Assembly: GCA_003022945.1 (NCBI GenBank)
Contig: PXRZ01000014.1
Coordinates: 1 to 64,000 of the forward strand
Origin: Halobacteriales archaeon QS_8_69_73
Lineage (GTDB): Archaea > Halobacteriota > Halobacteria > Halobacteriales > Haloarculaceae
Direction: 5' to 3'
DNA length: 64,000 nucleotides
Part shown: positions 52,732 to 61,426 of the stretch, piece by piece
Layout of the letters: each line of letters begins with the position of its first letter
How positions within the stretch are numbered: the first letter of the stretch is position 1
Position numbers and translations under genes: made by a program
The notes under the pieces: generated by a model
Told to the model about the DNA's origin: nothing
The model's input: the letters and a program-made list of their open reading frames with translations, nothing else
The model's database searches: none

Positions 52732-53529
52732 ATGCTCGGCTACGCGGCGATGAACCGGACGCTCCGCGGGCGGGACCCGCCGAGACGCTGCAACCGCGAC
52801 ATGCGGAAGGCAACCTGGGAGTCCGAGGGCCTCGAGCACGCGGCGGAACTCGCCGAGCGGAACCTCCGGGACCTCCGGGCCATCCTGGAGTGGAACCGCA
52901 ACCACGGCATCCGTTTCTATCGGTGTAGCTCGAAGCTGATCCCGTGGAACTCGGCGTTCGACGTCGAGGAACTGCCCAACTACGAGCGGATCCGGTCGCT
53001 GGCCCGCGACTGCGGCGCCTTCGTCCGGGCCAACGACATGCGGCTGACGTTCCACCCGGGCCACTGGTGTAAGCTCGCCAGCGAGTCCGCCGACACCGTC
53101 GCCCGGTCCGTCGAGACGGTCGCCCATCACGGACGGTGGCTGGACCTGATGGAGCTGCCGCGGTCGCCCCGGTACGCGGTCAACGTCCACATCGGCGCCC
53201 ACTACGGCGACAAGGCGGCGACGGCCGAGCGGTTCTGCGACGTCGTCGCCGACCTGCCGCCGCGGGCCCGGGCGCGACTCACCGTCGAGAACGACGACGC
53301 CGACTCGCTGTGGAGCGTTCCCGAACTCGTCGAGTCGGTCGCCGACCGGGTCGGGATTCCGGTCACCTTCGACTACCACCACCACACCTTCGCCGACCGT
53401 GGGCTCACCTACCGCGAGGCGTTCGACGCCGACCACGTCGCCCGGGTGCCACCGTGGCTGCGGCGAGCCGCCGACGTGATGATCGAGTCCGGCGGCAAGG
53501 AGCGGTCGCTGTTCCGGCTCCGCTCGTAG
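52732..53529 (+). CDS. uvsE: UV damage endonuclease UvsE/UvdE with missing segment (265 aa)
   Basis: This is a TIM-barrel UV endonuclease that nicks 5' of photolesions. Typical blocks are NRTLRGRDPPRRCNRDMRKA, WNRNHGIRFYRCSSKLIPWN, RLTFHPGHWCKLAS, LTVENDDADSLWS and VTFDYHHHTFADRGLTYREA. After YREAFDA the family normally continues with about 25-30 residues containing a TW..RPVxHYSEP motif with metal-ligand residues. Here DHVARVPPWLRRAADVMIES follows directly. The frame is intact but a metal ligand strand is missing, so activity is doubtful. Confidence 0.8.
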   Translation: MLGYAAMNRTLRGRDPPRRCNRDMRKATWESEGLEHAAELAERNLRDLRAILEWNRNHGIRFYRCSSKLIPWNSAFDVEELPNYERIRSLARDCGAFVRANDMRLTFHPGHWCKLASESADTVARSVETVAHHGRWLDLMELPRSPRYAVNVHIGAHYGDKAATAERFCDVVADLPPRARARLTVENDDADSLWSVPELVESVADRVGIPVTFDYHHHTFADRGLTYREAFDADHVARVPPWLRRAADVMIESGGKERSLFRLRS

Positions 53530-53535
53530 TGCCGG

Positions 53536-53664
53536 TCAGCCGCCTTCGATCATGACGAAGTGCGCCGGGTACGTCGACTCGTGGTTCTTGGCGGTGCCGT
53601 ACGCGTCCGCCCGGCTGTGGGTCTCGTGGGTAAAATCGCAGGTGTCGCAGTGGAGCCGGTACAT
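53536..53664 (-). CDS. Zinc-finger microprotein (42 aa)
   Basis: ATG 53664 to TGA 53536 encodes YRLHCDTCDFTHETHSRADA, then YGTAKNHESTYPAHFVMIEG. The CxxC and spaced histidines (C-x2-C ... H-x-H) form a small zinc-finger-like domain of the kind common in haloarchaeal microproteins. It is convergent with uvsE. Confidence 0.65.
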   Translation of the reverse strand: MYRLHCDTCDFTHETHSRADAYGTAKNHESTYPAHFVMIEGG

Positions 53665-53805
53665 ATCACCGCTTCGGCACCGCCCGGTATAATTACGCGG
53701 TCGCTGCCGCGAGTACTACCCGCCCGTAGGCGTAGTCGCCGCTGCCCGACCGCCCGGCGCGCCGGAATCGACAGTCATAACGGCGGCCGCGACCGCCCGG
53801 GTAGT

Positions 53806-55200
53806 ATGACGCGCCGCCGTGTGCTGGTCCTCGCGGCCGTCGTCGCCCTCTCGGCGTCGCTGCTCGGTGTGCAGGCGTTGACCGCCGGCAAGGCGCCGTC
53901 GCCGGAGACCGACGACGACGCTGGCGCCGGCGACGCCGCCGCGGCCGACGCCCCGCCGAGTCACACGCTCGTCGCCACGCAGTCCTACGGCGGGTTCCGC
54001 AACGCTAACGGCGACGTCCGGCTGATCGACCGATCCGGCGAGGTCGTCTGGCGGTACGACCCGCCGAACGCGTGGGTGTTCGACGCCGAGCTCACCGCCG
54101 ACGACACCGTGCTGGTCTCGATGGGCGAGAGCGCACGGGCGCCCGGCGTCGACTGCCCCGAGCGGTACGGCGGGACGCCGACGAACGGCACCGCCGGCCC
54201 CTTCGACTGCGTCCGCAACCGCGTCGTCGAAATCGACTTCCGGACGAAGGCGGTCGTCTGGGAGTACGCCTGGTACGACGCCTTCCCGACCCACCACGAA
54301 GTCCACGACGCCGACCGGCTGCCGAACGGCGAGACGGCCGTCGCCGACATGGGCAACGACCGCGTCTTCACCGTCGACCGGTCCGGGGCCGTCACCTGGC
54401 AGTGGAACGCAACGGACCACATCGCCGAGGGGACGGAGTTCTGGGCCGAGCACGTCCCCGAGGACGGCCAGGCGGAGTTCCGCCGGCAGGGCCCGGAGTC
54501 CGACTGGACCCATATGAACGACGTCGACCGCCTGGAGAACGGCAACGTCCAGCTGTCGATCCGGAACTTCGACGTGGTGCTGGAGGTCGACCCCGAGACG
54601 AACGGTATCGTCGAGGTGATCGGCGAGCCCGACGACCACTCCGTGATGACCGAACAGCACAATCCGATGCGGGTTCCGTCGGCGGGGACGGTGCTGATCG
54701 CCGACAGCGCTCACGGCGGGCCGGCCGGCGCCGACCGGGTCGTCGAGGTCGACGTCGAGACCGACGAGATCGTCTGGGTCTACGACGGCACCGGCTCCGG
54801 ACGGACGCTCCAGTGGCCCCGCGACGCCGACCGGCTCCCGGGCGGCACCACGCTGGTGACCGACTCCCGGAACGGCCGGGTGCTGGAGGTCGACGAGAAC
54901 GGGTCGGTCGTCTGGCGGTACTCGATGGCCGACGAGAACGCCATCGTCTACGAGTCCGACCGGGTCGTCCACCCCGACCGGCCCGGCTACCTTCCGGAAG
55001 AGGGCGGCAACGTCTCCGGCGGCCGGGACCTCGAGAGCCGGACTGGCGCCGGCCCGCTCGTCGAGGCTCGGTCGGTCTTCGGGTCGTGGGCCAGACTCGT
55101 GGTCCCGGCCTGGGTCGGCGCCCTCGAGGTCCTCGTCGGAGTCGTCGGGCTCGTCGCCCTCGCGGGCCTCGCCCGAGAAGGGTGGCGTGCACAGCGCTGA
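53806..55200 (+). CDS. Arylsulfotransferase-like extracellular beta-propeller protein (464 aa)
   Basis: The signal anchor VLVLAAVVALSASLLGVQAL is followed by a six-bladed propeller with repeated 'DADRLPNG(E/T)T-x-V-x-D' and 'G-x-V-x-W-x-Y' units: GEVVWRYDPPNAWVFDAEL, HHEVHDADRLPNGETAVADM, HMNDVDRLENGNVQLSIRN. The pattern is that of the arylsulfotransferase (ASST) family. A C-terminal helix (LEVLVGVVGLVALAGLA) anchors it. The enzymatic role in archaea is untested. Confidence 0.78.
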   Translation: MTRRRVLVLAAVVALSASLLGVQALTAGKAPSPETDDDAGAGDAAAADAPPSHTLVATQSYGGFRNANGDVRLIDRSGEVVWRYDPPNAWVFDAELTADDTVLVSMGESARAPGVDCPERYGGTPTNGTAGPFDCVRNRVVEIDFRTKAVVWEYAWYDAFPTHHEVHDADRLPNGETAVADMGNDRVFTVDRSGAVTWQWNATDHIAEGTEFWAEHVPEDGQAEFRRQGPESDWTHMNDVDRLENGNVQLSIRNFDVVLEVDPETNGIVEVIGEPDDHSVMTEQHNPMRVPSAGTVLIADSAHGGPAGADRVVEVDVETDEIVWVYDGTGSGRTLQWPRDADRLPGGTTLVTDSRNGRVLEVDENGSVVWRYSMADENAIVYESDRVVHPDRPGYLPEEGGNVSGGRDLESRTGAGPLVEARSVFGSWARLVVPAWVGALEVLVGVVGLVALAGLAREGWRAQR

Positions 55201-55326
55201 TACAGTCAGCCACGAGCGACTGATCCGACCGGGGCTGCGGTACACGGCCTACCGTCCGTGCCAGCGAGCGGCTTACGGTCAGAAACCACGGTGCATCACC
55301 GACGGCTGTCCGCGCAACCGATTCTG

Positions 55327-56040
55327 CTACGACCGTTCGACGACCAACCTGAAGCCCCAGCAAAATCTAAACGCCGGATCGTCGGTAAAAGTCTTTTCGC
55401 CCGGATAGACGCGATAATCCGACTCGATCCGATGGGCTCCCTCGGGGAAGCACACCGACTCGTTGTGGGTGGCGTGGATGTCGTAGGTCTCCCGGACCGT
55501 CTCGTTCGGGTCGAACCAGAGTGCCGTGGTGGCGGCATCAGCCTGCCGGTATCCACGCGGGCAGTCGTCGGAGGCCCGGTCTGCCCAACCATCACTGACG
55601 GCGATTCCGGTCTCGCTTTCACCCGAACCGTCCGGCACACCGCCTTCGACGCCCAGGGAGTCGTCCGTGCGGTTTCGCAACTCGACGGCGAGCCGTCCCG
55701 GCTCCTCGCCGGCCGGTTGGGCGAGGAACTCGACGCCGGCGCCGAACGGGGCGGCGTCCGGAAGCGTATCGGCGCGCAGCTCTGTGAACGGACTCCCCCG
55801 AAGTTCGGTCCGCTCGCTTCCGGCCGGCCGGTACGTTTCGGGGGTGCCGTCCGCCGAGGTCGGGGAGGGTCCGTCGGCGGGTTCGGCCGTTGGGTTCTCT
55901 CCGGTCGGCGTGGAGTCGAGCGTTCGGGGAGCCCCGGACGAAGAGGTATCGAACGTACAGCCGGTTGTCCCCACCAGTACGAACGCCGACAGGAGACGAC
56001 GGCGGGGTACCGCTTCGGCGTCTCCGTCCCCTGCACTCAT
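55327..56040 (-). CDS. Lipoprotein of unknown function (237 aa)
   Basis: ATG 56040 (GTG 56046 is possible) starts a twin-arginine-like signal (RRRLLSAFVLVGTTGC) with a lipobox Cys. A Thr/Pro/Ser-rich linker precedes a beta-rich domain (RLAVELRNRTDDSLGVEGGV ... FDPNETVRETYDIHATHN) similar in style to haloarchaeal surface lipoproteins. No family is recognised. It is convergent with the ASST-like gene. Confidence 0.65.
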   Translation of the reverse strand: MSAGDGDAEAVPRRRLLSAFVLVGTTGCTFDTSSSGAPRTLDSTPTGENPTAEPADGPSPTSADGTPETYRPAGSERTELRGSPFTELRADTLPDAAPFGAGVEFLAQPAGEEPGRLAVELRNRTDDSLGVEGGVPDGSGESETGIAVSDGWADRASDDCPRGYRQADAATTALWFDPNETVRETYDIHATHNESVCFPEGAHRIESDYRVYPGEKTFTDDPAFRFCWGFRLVVERS

Positions 56041-56066
56041 GCTCACCGATTGTGAATTTCAGTCAC

Positions 56067-56325
56067 TTAAAAGCTCGTCGAGCAGCTGCGGTTTCGTGCG
56101 TCGTCGGAAATCCCACAGTGTCGTACGGGTCGATACCGTGGGTCACTACCAGGCGTCCTCGGTCGGCCGCACCGCCGGCACTCGCAGAAGCTCCCCGAGG
56201 CGCAGTCGACGGCATGTCCGTACCGCCGGCAGACCGCTTCGACGCCGGCGACCCCGGCCAGCACGGCCGCGCCGACGGCGGCCGTCAGGACTACCGGCGG
56301 CCGTCCGCGGGCGCCGGCTACGTTT
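56067..56325 (-). pseudogene. Small Cys-containing membrane protein, probably frameshifted and start-less
   Basis: Reading left from repeat copy C, the frame gives VVLTAAVGAAVLAGVAGVEA (one helix), then VCRRYGHAVDCASGSFCECR and RCGR. After this the coding character moves to another frame (VVTHGIDPYDTVGFPTTHET) that ends at about 56068. No ATG or GTG starts the helix. Repeat copy C is immediately upstream, so its insertion may have removed the start. Confidence 0.35.
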
Positions 56326-56555
56326 CGTTACGCGAAAGCTGCCGGTCGGCCGACGTCGGGTGGGACCTCGAACGGGGCCGACCGCTCGCGGAGCGAGGCC
56401 GAGCGAGCACAGCGAGGGAGGCCTCGGAAAGCAGCGAGCGGGAGGAGCGACGACACGCGAGCATAGCGAGGCACAGCCCACGAGCGGGAGGGGGCGTCCG
56501 AAGCGCCACCGTCACCGCCGAACGACGCTATTCACTCCTCACCAAACACTATCTC
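56326..56555 (+). repeat. GC-rich dispersed repeat, copy C (inverted relative to A and B)
   Basis: This copy contains the shared blocks in reverse: GACCTCGAACGGGGCCGACC, GCTCGCGGAGCGAGGCCGAG, CGAGCGGGAGGGGGCGTCCG and CACCGTCACCGCCGAACGAC. Its CGGCGGTGACGG end faces the CopG-like gene starting 46 bp away. Its other end shares CGCGTAAC-AA-type bases with copies A and B. Confidence 0.65.
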
Positions 56556-56601
56556 GGGTGCCGGGCACAGGGTTTAGGTCGGCGAGCGACGACTAGCCCG
56601 T

Positions 56602-56847
56602 ATGCCCGACGTCGAAGTGTCGCTGCCCGACCGCATCGACAGCGAGATCGACCGGCTCATCGAGCAGGGGGAGTTCCTGAACCGCGAGCAGGCCGTCGAG
56701 GAACTGCTCTCGATGGGGGTGTCGGCGTACGCGCCGACCGACGAAGCCGACCAGCAGGAAGGCGAGGACCTGTTCACGCAGATGACCGACGACCAGACGG
56801 ACCCGGCGGCCCGCGAGGACGACGAGGGCGACGACTACACCCTTTGA
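56602..56847 (+). CDS. Ribbon-helix-helix (CopG-like) protein (81 aa)
   Basis: The N-terminal VEVSLPDRIDSEIDRLIEQG, then EFLNREQAVEELLSMG, fits a ribbon-helix-helix DNA-binding fold. An acidic disordered tail (DQQEGEDLFTQMTDDQTDPA) follows, typical of a haloarchaeal DUF family. It may be a local regulator; the target is unknown. Confidence 0.75.
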   Translation: MPDVEVSLPDRIDSEIDRLIEQGEFLNREQAVEELLSMGVSAYAPTDEADQQEGEDLFTQMTDDQTDPAAREDDEGDDYTL

Positions 56848-56958
56848 CACTGCCGATCGTGGTTGCGTGAGTCGATTCGAGGTGTTCGACGGTAGCCGTC
56901 CGATAGAAGCCGGTTTCGCGGCACCACGGATTGAAAGGTTACGGCCGGCAGCACGAGG

Positions 56959-57693
56959 CTACGACGACAGCGGCGTCTCCGCCCGGTAGACGTACCGGAG
57001 CGGCAGCCCCTCGTCGTCCGTCGGCGGCTCCGGCGGCAGCGACCGGCGGCTCCCGGGGCCGGGCCGGACCGTCAGCGCCAACGCGACCGCGTCCAGTACC
57101 GCCGGAATCGACACCGCGTGGCCCTCCGTGGCCTCGGCGACCGACTGGACGGCCGGCGGTGCGTCGGGGTCGAACTCCGCGAGAACGCGCATCCGCTCGG
57201 CGTAGCCGGCGGCGACGTCGGGCCGTTCGGTCGGCGGCTCGCCGGCGAAGGCGCGGTAACACAGCTCCGGGTGCGCCTCCAGGACGACGCCCCGGGCGTC
57301 GTCGATGGTCGTCATGAACTCGTCGACGGCGGTGACGAGTCTGGCCCGCTCGAAGGCCGCCCGCGGGAGGTCGCCGCCGGTCTTCCGCTCGTGGACCCGG
57401 GCGGCCGTCGGATAGCGCTGCTTGCGGGCGGCCTCCCGGACCGGCGCCGGGACGACCGCCTCCCGGCGGGCGCCGAGGAACTCGACGGCCGCCCGCTCGT
57501 TGGGCCGCGGCGCCGTCGCCGTCTCCAGCCCCACCGGGACATCGACCGCGACGGCCGCCGCCGTCTCCTCGTACCGCGTCCACAGCTCGCCGACCCCGTC
57601 AACGACCGTCGCGTGGTCGTACCTGTCGTCGGTGTAGGCCACCGCCAGCCAGACGTCCCCACGAGCGACGCTGCCGACGTAGTAGTCGCTCAC
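56959..57693 (-). CDS. DUF429 family protein (244 aa)
   Basis: This RNase H-like predicted nuclease family shows VAVDVPVGLETATAPRPNER, ARKQRYPTAARVHERKTGGD and VVLEAHPELCYRAFAGEPPT. The 'D-x-P-x-G-L' and 'E-x-H-P-E-x-x-F' patterns and the C-terminal helix (IPAVLDAVALALTVRPG) are those of DUF429. The function in cells is unknown. Confidence 0.82.
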   Translation of the reverse strand: MSDYYVGSVARGDVWLAVAYTDDRYDHATVVDGVGELWTRYEETAAAVAVDVPVGLETATAPRPNERAAVEFLGARREAVVPAPVREAARKQRYPTAARVHERKTGGDLPRAAFERARLVTAVDEFMTTIDDARGVVLEAHPELCYRAFAGEPPTERPDVAAGYAERMRVLAEFDPDAPPAVQSVAEATEGHAVSIPAVLDAVALALTVRPGPGSRRSLPPEPPTDDEGLPLRYVYRAETPLSS

Positions 57694-57777
57694 GCCCGGT
57701 AGTACGGGCCCGGATGGATAAGGCCTATCGCCGTCGTCGGACGCGCGTCGAACGGTCGTCCGTCGGGGCCCGCGGCG

Positions 57778-58008
57778 TCAGCCGTCCCGTGCGGCGGTCG
57801 CCACCTCCAGCGAGAGGAAGAAGCCGTAGTAGGCGACGACGCCGGCGGCCATGAGGAGGTAGTACGCCCACGTCGGCCCGTCGACGACCCGGAACAGCGC
57901 GTTCACGAGCGTCACCCAGGCGACGGCGAACAGCAGGTCGGTGACGATGCCGCCGCGGTGCTCGCGGAGGTGGTCGCCGAGCCGCTCGAGGACGCCGTCG
58001 CCGGCCAT
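57778..58008 (-). CDS. Two-helix membrane protein (76 aa)
   Basis: An amphipathic N-terminus (VLERLGDHLREHRGGIVTDL) precedes two hydrophobic helices (LFAVAWVTLVNALF and YYLLMAAGVVAYYGFFLSLE). It resembles a short haloarchaeal DUF. It follows the HTTM gene 30 bp downstream on the same strand, so they are probably cotranscribed. Confidence 0.65.
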   Translation of the reverse strand: MAGDGVLERLGDHLREHRGGIVTDLLFAVAWVTLVNALFRVVDGPTWAYYLLMAAGVVAYYGFFLSLEVATAARDG

Positions 58009-58038
58009 ACTGGCTCGTGGCCGCCGTCGGCAAAGTGG

Positions 58039-59520
58039 CTACCGCCCGCGGCCGCCGCCCGGTCCGGTCGGGTCGCAATCCCGGGAAACCACCTCGATCC
58101 GCCGCCGGTCGCCGCCGCCGACGGCCGGAATCGGCTCCTCGACCAGGTACACCGACACCGAGCGGACGGCCGCTTCCCGGCCCGGTGCGCCGCGACGGCA
58201 GAGGTAGGCGCCGAGCGGCCGTTGCATCGCCGTTTCGGCGTTCCGGGTCTCGGCGAGATACCGGTGCCAGAGCGTGCTCGGGTAGGTCTCGGCGGCGTCC
58301 GGCGGGGTCCAGTCGACGGCCGACCCGTCGAGGGCGTCGACCCGCTCGCCGGTCGCCAGCGTCGCCGGCGCCACGACCCACCGGGTCGTGGTCGGCGGCG
58401 TCGGGGCGAACAGCTGCCAGACATAGCCGTCCGTCTCGACGTCGGCCGCCTCGCCCGGGCGCTCGACGCCGGCCAGTGCCGTCGCCGGCCAGACGACCGA
58501 CCCGACGAGCAGCACGGCGACGACGACCGTCCCCGCGACCCGGCCGGCGCGGGCGACCGACGATGGGAGGGTGGGGTCGTCCCGGAGCCGCGCCCGGAGG
58601 CGGTCGCGTAGGCCGGCCGTCCGCCCGGCCGCCGGGGCGACGACCCGTTCGAGGCGGTCCCAGACGGGCGCCGGGAGGTATATCGACAGCATCGCGACGA
58701 CGACCAGCGGAAAGAGCCCGAGCCGCATCGTCAAGAGCATCCCGACGTGGGCGGCGGCGTAGGCGGCGACGGCGAGGACGCGGCGCCGGCCGGTCGTCAG
58801 CACCAGCACCGGCGACGCCGCCAGCATCCCGACCCACAGCCAGTTCACCGCCACCAGCAGCTCCGGGAACGCGGTCGCGTACGGTCCGAGCCGGACGGAA
58901 AACTGCTCCAGTTCGAGGACGTACCGGACGGCCCGGCCGCTCGTCCAGGCGCCGCCGTGGAGCTTGAAACCGGCGTTGGCCAGGTAGACGACGACGAGCT
59001 GCAGGCAGAACGCCGCCGTGGCGGGGGTGACGACGCGCCGCGGGCGGTCGGCCGACCGGACGGCGTCGACCGACCAGCGACCACCCAATGGTAGGAAGAC
59101 ACTGAACAGCAGCGACAGCGCCAGCAGGCCGTCGCCGCCGTTGAGCACGTACCGGTTGCGGAGGTACAGTGACAGCAGCAGATAACAGGTGCCGGCCGTC
59201 GCCGCGCGGGTCCGGTAGCCGACGACGACGGCGGCGGCGGCCGCGGCGGTCAACGCGAACAGCGCCGCCTGTCCCCGCCAGGACCCGACCTGGGCGTGGA
59301 CCGATAGCGAGGCGAGCGCCGGTGCCGTCTCCGCGAGCGTCGACCGTGGCAGGACGCCGGCGTCGGTGTAGAAGGCCGTCAGGTGACGCGCCCGCAGCCC
59401 GAGGTCGGCCAGCACCAACAGCCCGATTGCGACCCGGAACGCCGCCAGCGCCCGGGCGTCGATTCCGACCCGGCGGGCGAGCGCGCGGCGCCAGCGGTCG
59501 CGGCGGCTCTCGGCGGGCAT
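58039..59520 (-). CDS. HTTM-domain membrane protein (493 aa)
   Basis: This is a polytopic protein of the horizontally transferred transmembrane (HTTM, gamma-carboxylase-like) family. The N-terminus LAAFRVAIGLLVLADLGLRA is followed by HLTAFYTDAGVLPRSTLAE, a lumenal loop typical of the family. It continues with about ten helices, and motifs such as YLANAGFKLHGGAW and YLRNRYVLNGGDGLLALSL are shared by the family. An extracytoplasmic C-terminal domain ends the protein. The substrate and reaction are unknown. Confidence 0.85.
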   Translation of the reverse strand: MPAESRRDRWRRALARRVGIDARALAAFRVAIGLLVLADLGLRARHLTAFYTDAGVLPRSTLAETAPALASLSVHAQVGSWRGQAALFALTAAAAAAVVVGYRTRAATAGTCYLLLSLYLRNRYVLNGGDGLLALSLLFSVFLPLGGRWSVDAVRSADRPRRVVTPATAAFCLQLVVVYLANAGFKLHGGAWTSGRAVRYVLELEQFSVRLGPYATAFPELLVAVNWLWVGMLAASPVLVLTTGRRRVLAVAAYAAAHVGMLLTMRLGLFPLVVVAMLSIYLPAPVWDRLERVVAPAAGRTAGLRDRLRARLRDDPTLPSSVARAGRVAGTVVVAVLLVGSVVWPATALAGVERPGEAADVETDGYVWQLFAPTPPTTTRWVVAPATLATGERVDALDGSAVDWTPPDAAETYPSTLWHRYLAETRNAETAMQRPLGAYLCRRGAPGREAAVRSVSVYLVEEPIPAVGGGDRRRIEVVSRDCDPTGPGGGRGR

Positions 59521-59571
59521 TCTCGCTGGCGTTGCGCGCTGACGGTAATATGTCTTCCGTGGTCGGCCCGC

Positions 59572-60543
59572 TCAGAACAGCGTCTCGTCGTCGTCGAGCA
59601 CCCGCGCGGGGCCGCCGACCTCCCAGATTCGGGTGTCGACGCCCGTCTCGGCGACGGCCGTCTCGACCCGGTCGACGAACCGGGCGGTCGTGTTCACGTA
59701 AACGGAGGCACCGGTGTCCGTCGAGAAGTACGCCGGGACGCCGTCGTCCCGGAGCTCGCGGACGGTCTCGAACACCTCGAGGGTCTCCGGTTGCCAGTAG
59801 ACCCACCCTGAAGGGCCGGTCATCGTCGTCGCCGCCAGCGACAGCGAGTCGTGCTCGGCCGTCTCGAAGGTCGTCTCGAACTCCGCCGCCCGCAGCGAGT
59901 GCCGCACCGTCCGGATCTGCTCGTGGATGTGGGCCATCCGCGCCTCGAACATGTGGCTGTCGGCGGCCTCGCGGTGGGCCTCGGCGGTGTGTTTGAACGC
60001 CGGCACCTCCGCGGCGACGATCCGGAGGTCCTCCTCGAGGTCCGACGCCAGCCGCTCCGAGCGGCAGTCGACGTCGTCGTCGCCGGCGTGGAGATGCGAG
60101 AAGGCGCCGGTGACGGCCCGGGCGGCCGACGCCGACCCCCGACGGGCGACCGCCGACATCTGGGGGTGTGTGAGTTCGAGGTCGGCCGCGGCACACAGCG
60201 CGACGGCGGCGGCCGCGAAGCCCGATGCCGAGGAGCCGAAGCCGATGTTCGTCGGGAAGTCGTTGACCGACTCGAGGCGGGCGCGGGCCTCGAGGCCGGC
60301 CAGCTCGCGGACCCGGTCGACGACCGACCGGACCCGCTCGGCGCCGCGGCCCTCGAGGCCCTCGCCGTCGACGACGTAGCGGTCGGCCTCCAGGTCGGGG
60401 TCGAACTCGACGGTCGTCCTCGTGTGACTCGGCGCGGTACAGACGGAAATGGAGTCGTGATACGGGAGGCGCAACTCCTCGTCGTGCATCCCGTGGTACT
60501 TGACCAGCCCCTGGATGGGGTGGGCCTTCGCGGTCGCCTTCAT
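59572..60543 (-). CDS. Phosphomevalonate decarboxylase (mevalonate diphosphate decarboxylase family) (323 aa)
   Basis: This is a GHMP-kinase fold decarboxylase. The N-terminus KATAKAHPIQGLVKYHGMHD is followed by the family block NDFPTNIGFGSSASGFAAAA (ATP/phosphate loop), ARRGSASAARAVTGAFSHLH and TGPSGWVYWQPETL. In haloarchaea this enzyme acts on phosphomevalonate to give isopentenyl phosphate in the modified mevalonate pathway, which supplies the isoprenoid chains of ether lipids. The length is normal. Confidence 0.9.
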   Translation of the reverse strand: MKATAKAHPIQGLVKYHGMHDEELRLPYHDSISVCTAPSHTRTTVEFDPDLEADRYVVDGEGLEGRGAERVRSVVDRVRELAGLEARARLESVNDFPTNIGFGSSASGFAAAAVALCAAADLELTHPQMSAVARRGSASAARAVTGAFSHLHAGDDDVDCRSERLASDLEEDLRIVAAEVPAFKHTAEAHREAADSHMFEARMAHIHEQIRTVRHSLRAAEFETTFETAEHDSLSLAATTMTGPSGWVYWQPETLEVFETVRELRDDGVPAYFSTDTGASVYVNTTARFVDRVETAVAETGVDTRIWEVGGPARVLDDDETLF

Positions 60544-60604
60544 GCAGGTCCTGCGGCGGAAGGCGTCTTGGCAGTTTCGAAGCGGCCCTCGGAGGCCTGG
60601 GGGC

Positions 60605-60970
60605 CTACGACGCCACGCGCTCGCCGACTCGCCACTCGTACACCAGATAGTAGGCAGCGGCGAGGATGCCGACCAGCGCGATGACTCGCAGTGCCAGTCC
60701 GACGATATCCGACGAGAGGAGCGGATAGGCTCGGAAGAACGCGTACGGACCGAGTCCGAGGACGTACACGACGCTGACGAACAGCCACAGTCGACGGATG
60801 TCGACGTCCCGCCGGGTGACGAGCAGGTACGCAGCGACGGGCGCCCCAAAGACGCCGAGGAGCATCAGAGACACGGAGGCTGGCCCGGCAGAGAGGGTGC
60901 CGAGCGTCCCCGACCCGATGCCGACGAGCGCCGCGAGGGCGAACCAGCAGAGAACGAACCGTTCAGACAT
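60605..60970 (-). CDS. Four-helix membrane protein (121 aa)
   Basis: Hydrophobic helices are visible at about residues 4-25, 30-50, 62-80 and 90-112 (VLCWFALAALVGIGSGTLG, VSLMLLGVFGAPVAAYLLV, LWLFVSVVYVLGLGPYAFF, LALRVIALVGILAAAYYLVY). No family is recognised. Confidence 0.6.
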   Translation of the reverse strand: MSERFVLCWFALAALVGIGSGTLGTLSAGPASVSLMLLGVFGAPVAAYLLVTRRDVDIRRLWLFVSVVYVLGLGPYAFFRAYPLLSSDIVGLALRVIALVGILAAAYYLVYEWRVGERVAS

Positions 60971-61068
60971 ATCTCGTCACACCCACGTGGTCGGCGCCGT
61001 GTGCATCGTACGAGAATGCTCCCACCCGAGACGCGGGACGAGCCGACCGGGGTCGTCCATGTCACTGC

Positions 61069-61316
61069 CTAACGGAGCTCGGTTCCGGTCGACGGCGACG
61101 GACTCCGAACGGGCCGTCGCCGCGAGCCGTACTGCAGCGTCCAGGGAACGACGTGCTCCCGCGGCACGACCCGGACGACCACGTCGCGGTCGAGCTGGCG
61201 GTCGGCCGCGGAGTCGACGCCGACCTCGGGGTCGTCGTGCGACCCCTCGCATTCGGGCCGACGAACTCGAGGCGGTGGGTCGCGAGCGCCGTCGCTGGTA
61301 CCGTCAGCGCCTCCAT
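61069..61316 (-). pseudogene. Small frameshifted gene upstream of the membrane protein
   Basis: ATG 61316 starts EALTVPATALATHRLEFVGP in a frame with clearly coding third positions. At about 61240 the coding signal passes to the next frame (DDPEVGVDSAADRQLDRDVV, VRVVPREHVVPWTLQYG), ending at 61069. The combined length is not a multiple of three. I do not recognise the family. Confidence 0.45.
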
Positions 61317-61426
61317 CGTCGTGACGGCCTCGCCAGGACAGGCGTGCCGGCTGCGGAAAAAGGGGGGTTTTGGAACCCGAGCGGCCGTGTCCGTGCCCGA
61401 TACACGGCGGCGCGACGGACCAGCGT

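Noticed and set aside
52700-52760. GGGTATGCTCGGC before uvsE considered as a third copy of the upstream motif
   Set aside because: The match is 13 bp only and lies over the start codon of uvsE, so chance is likely.
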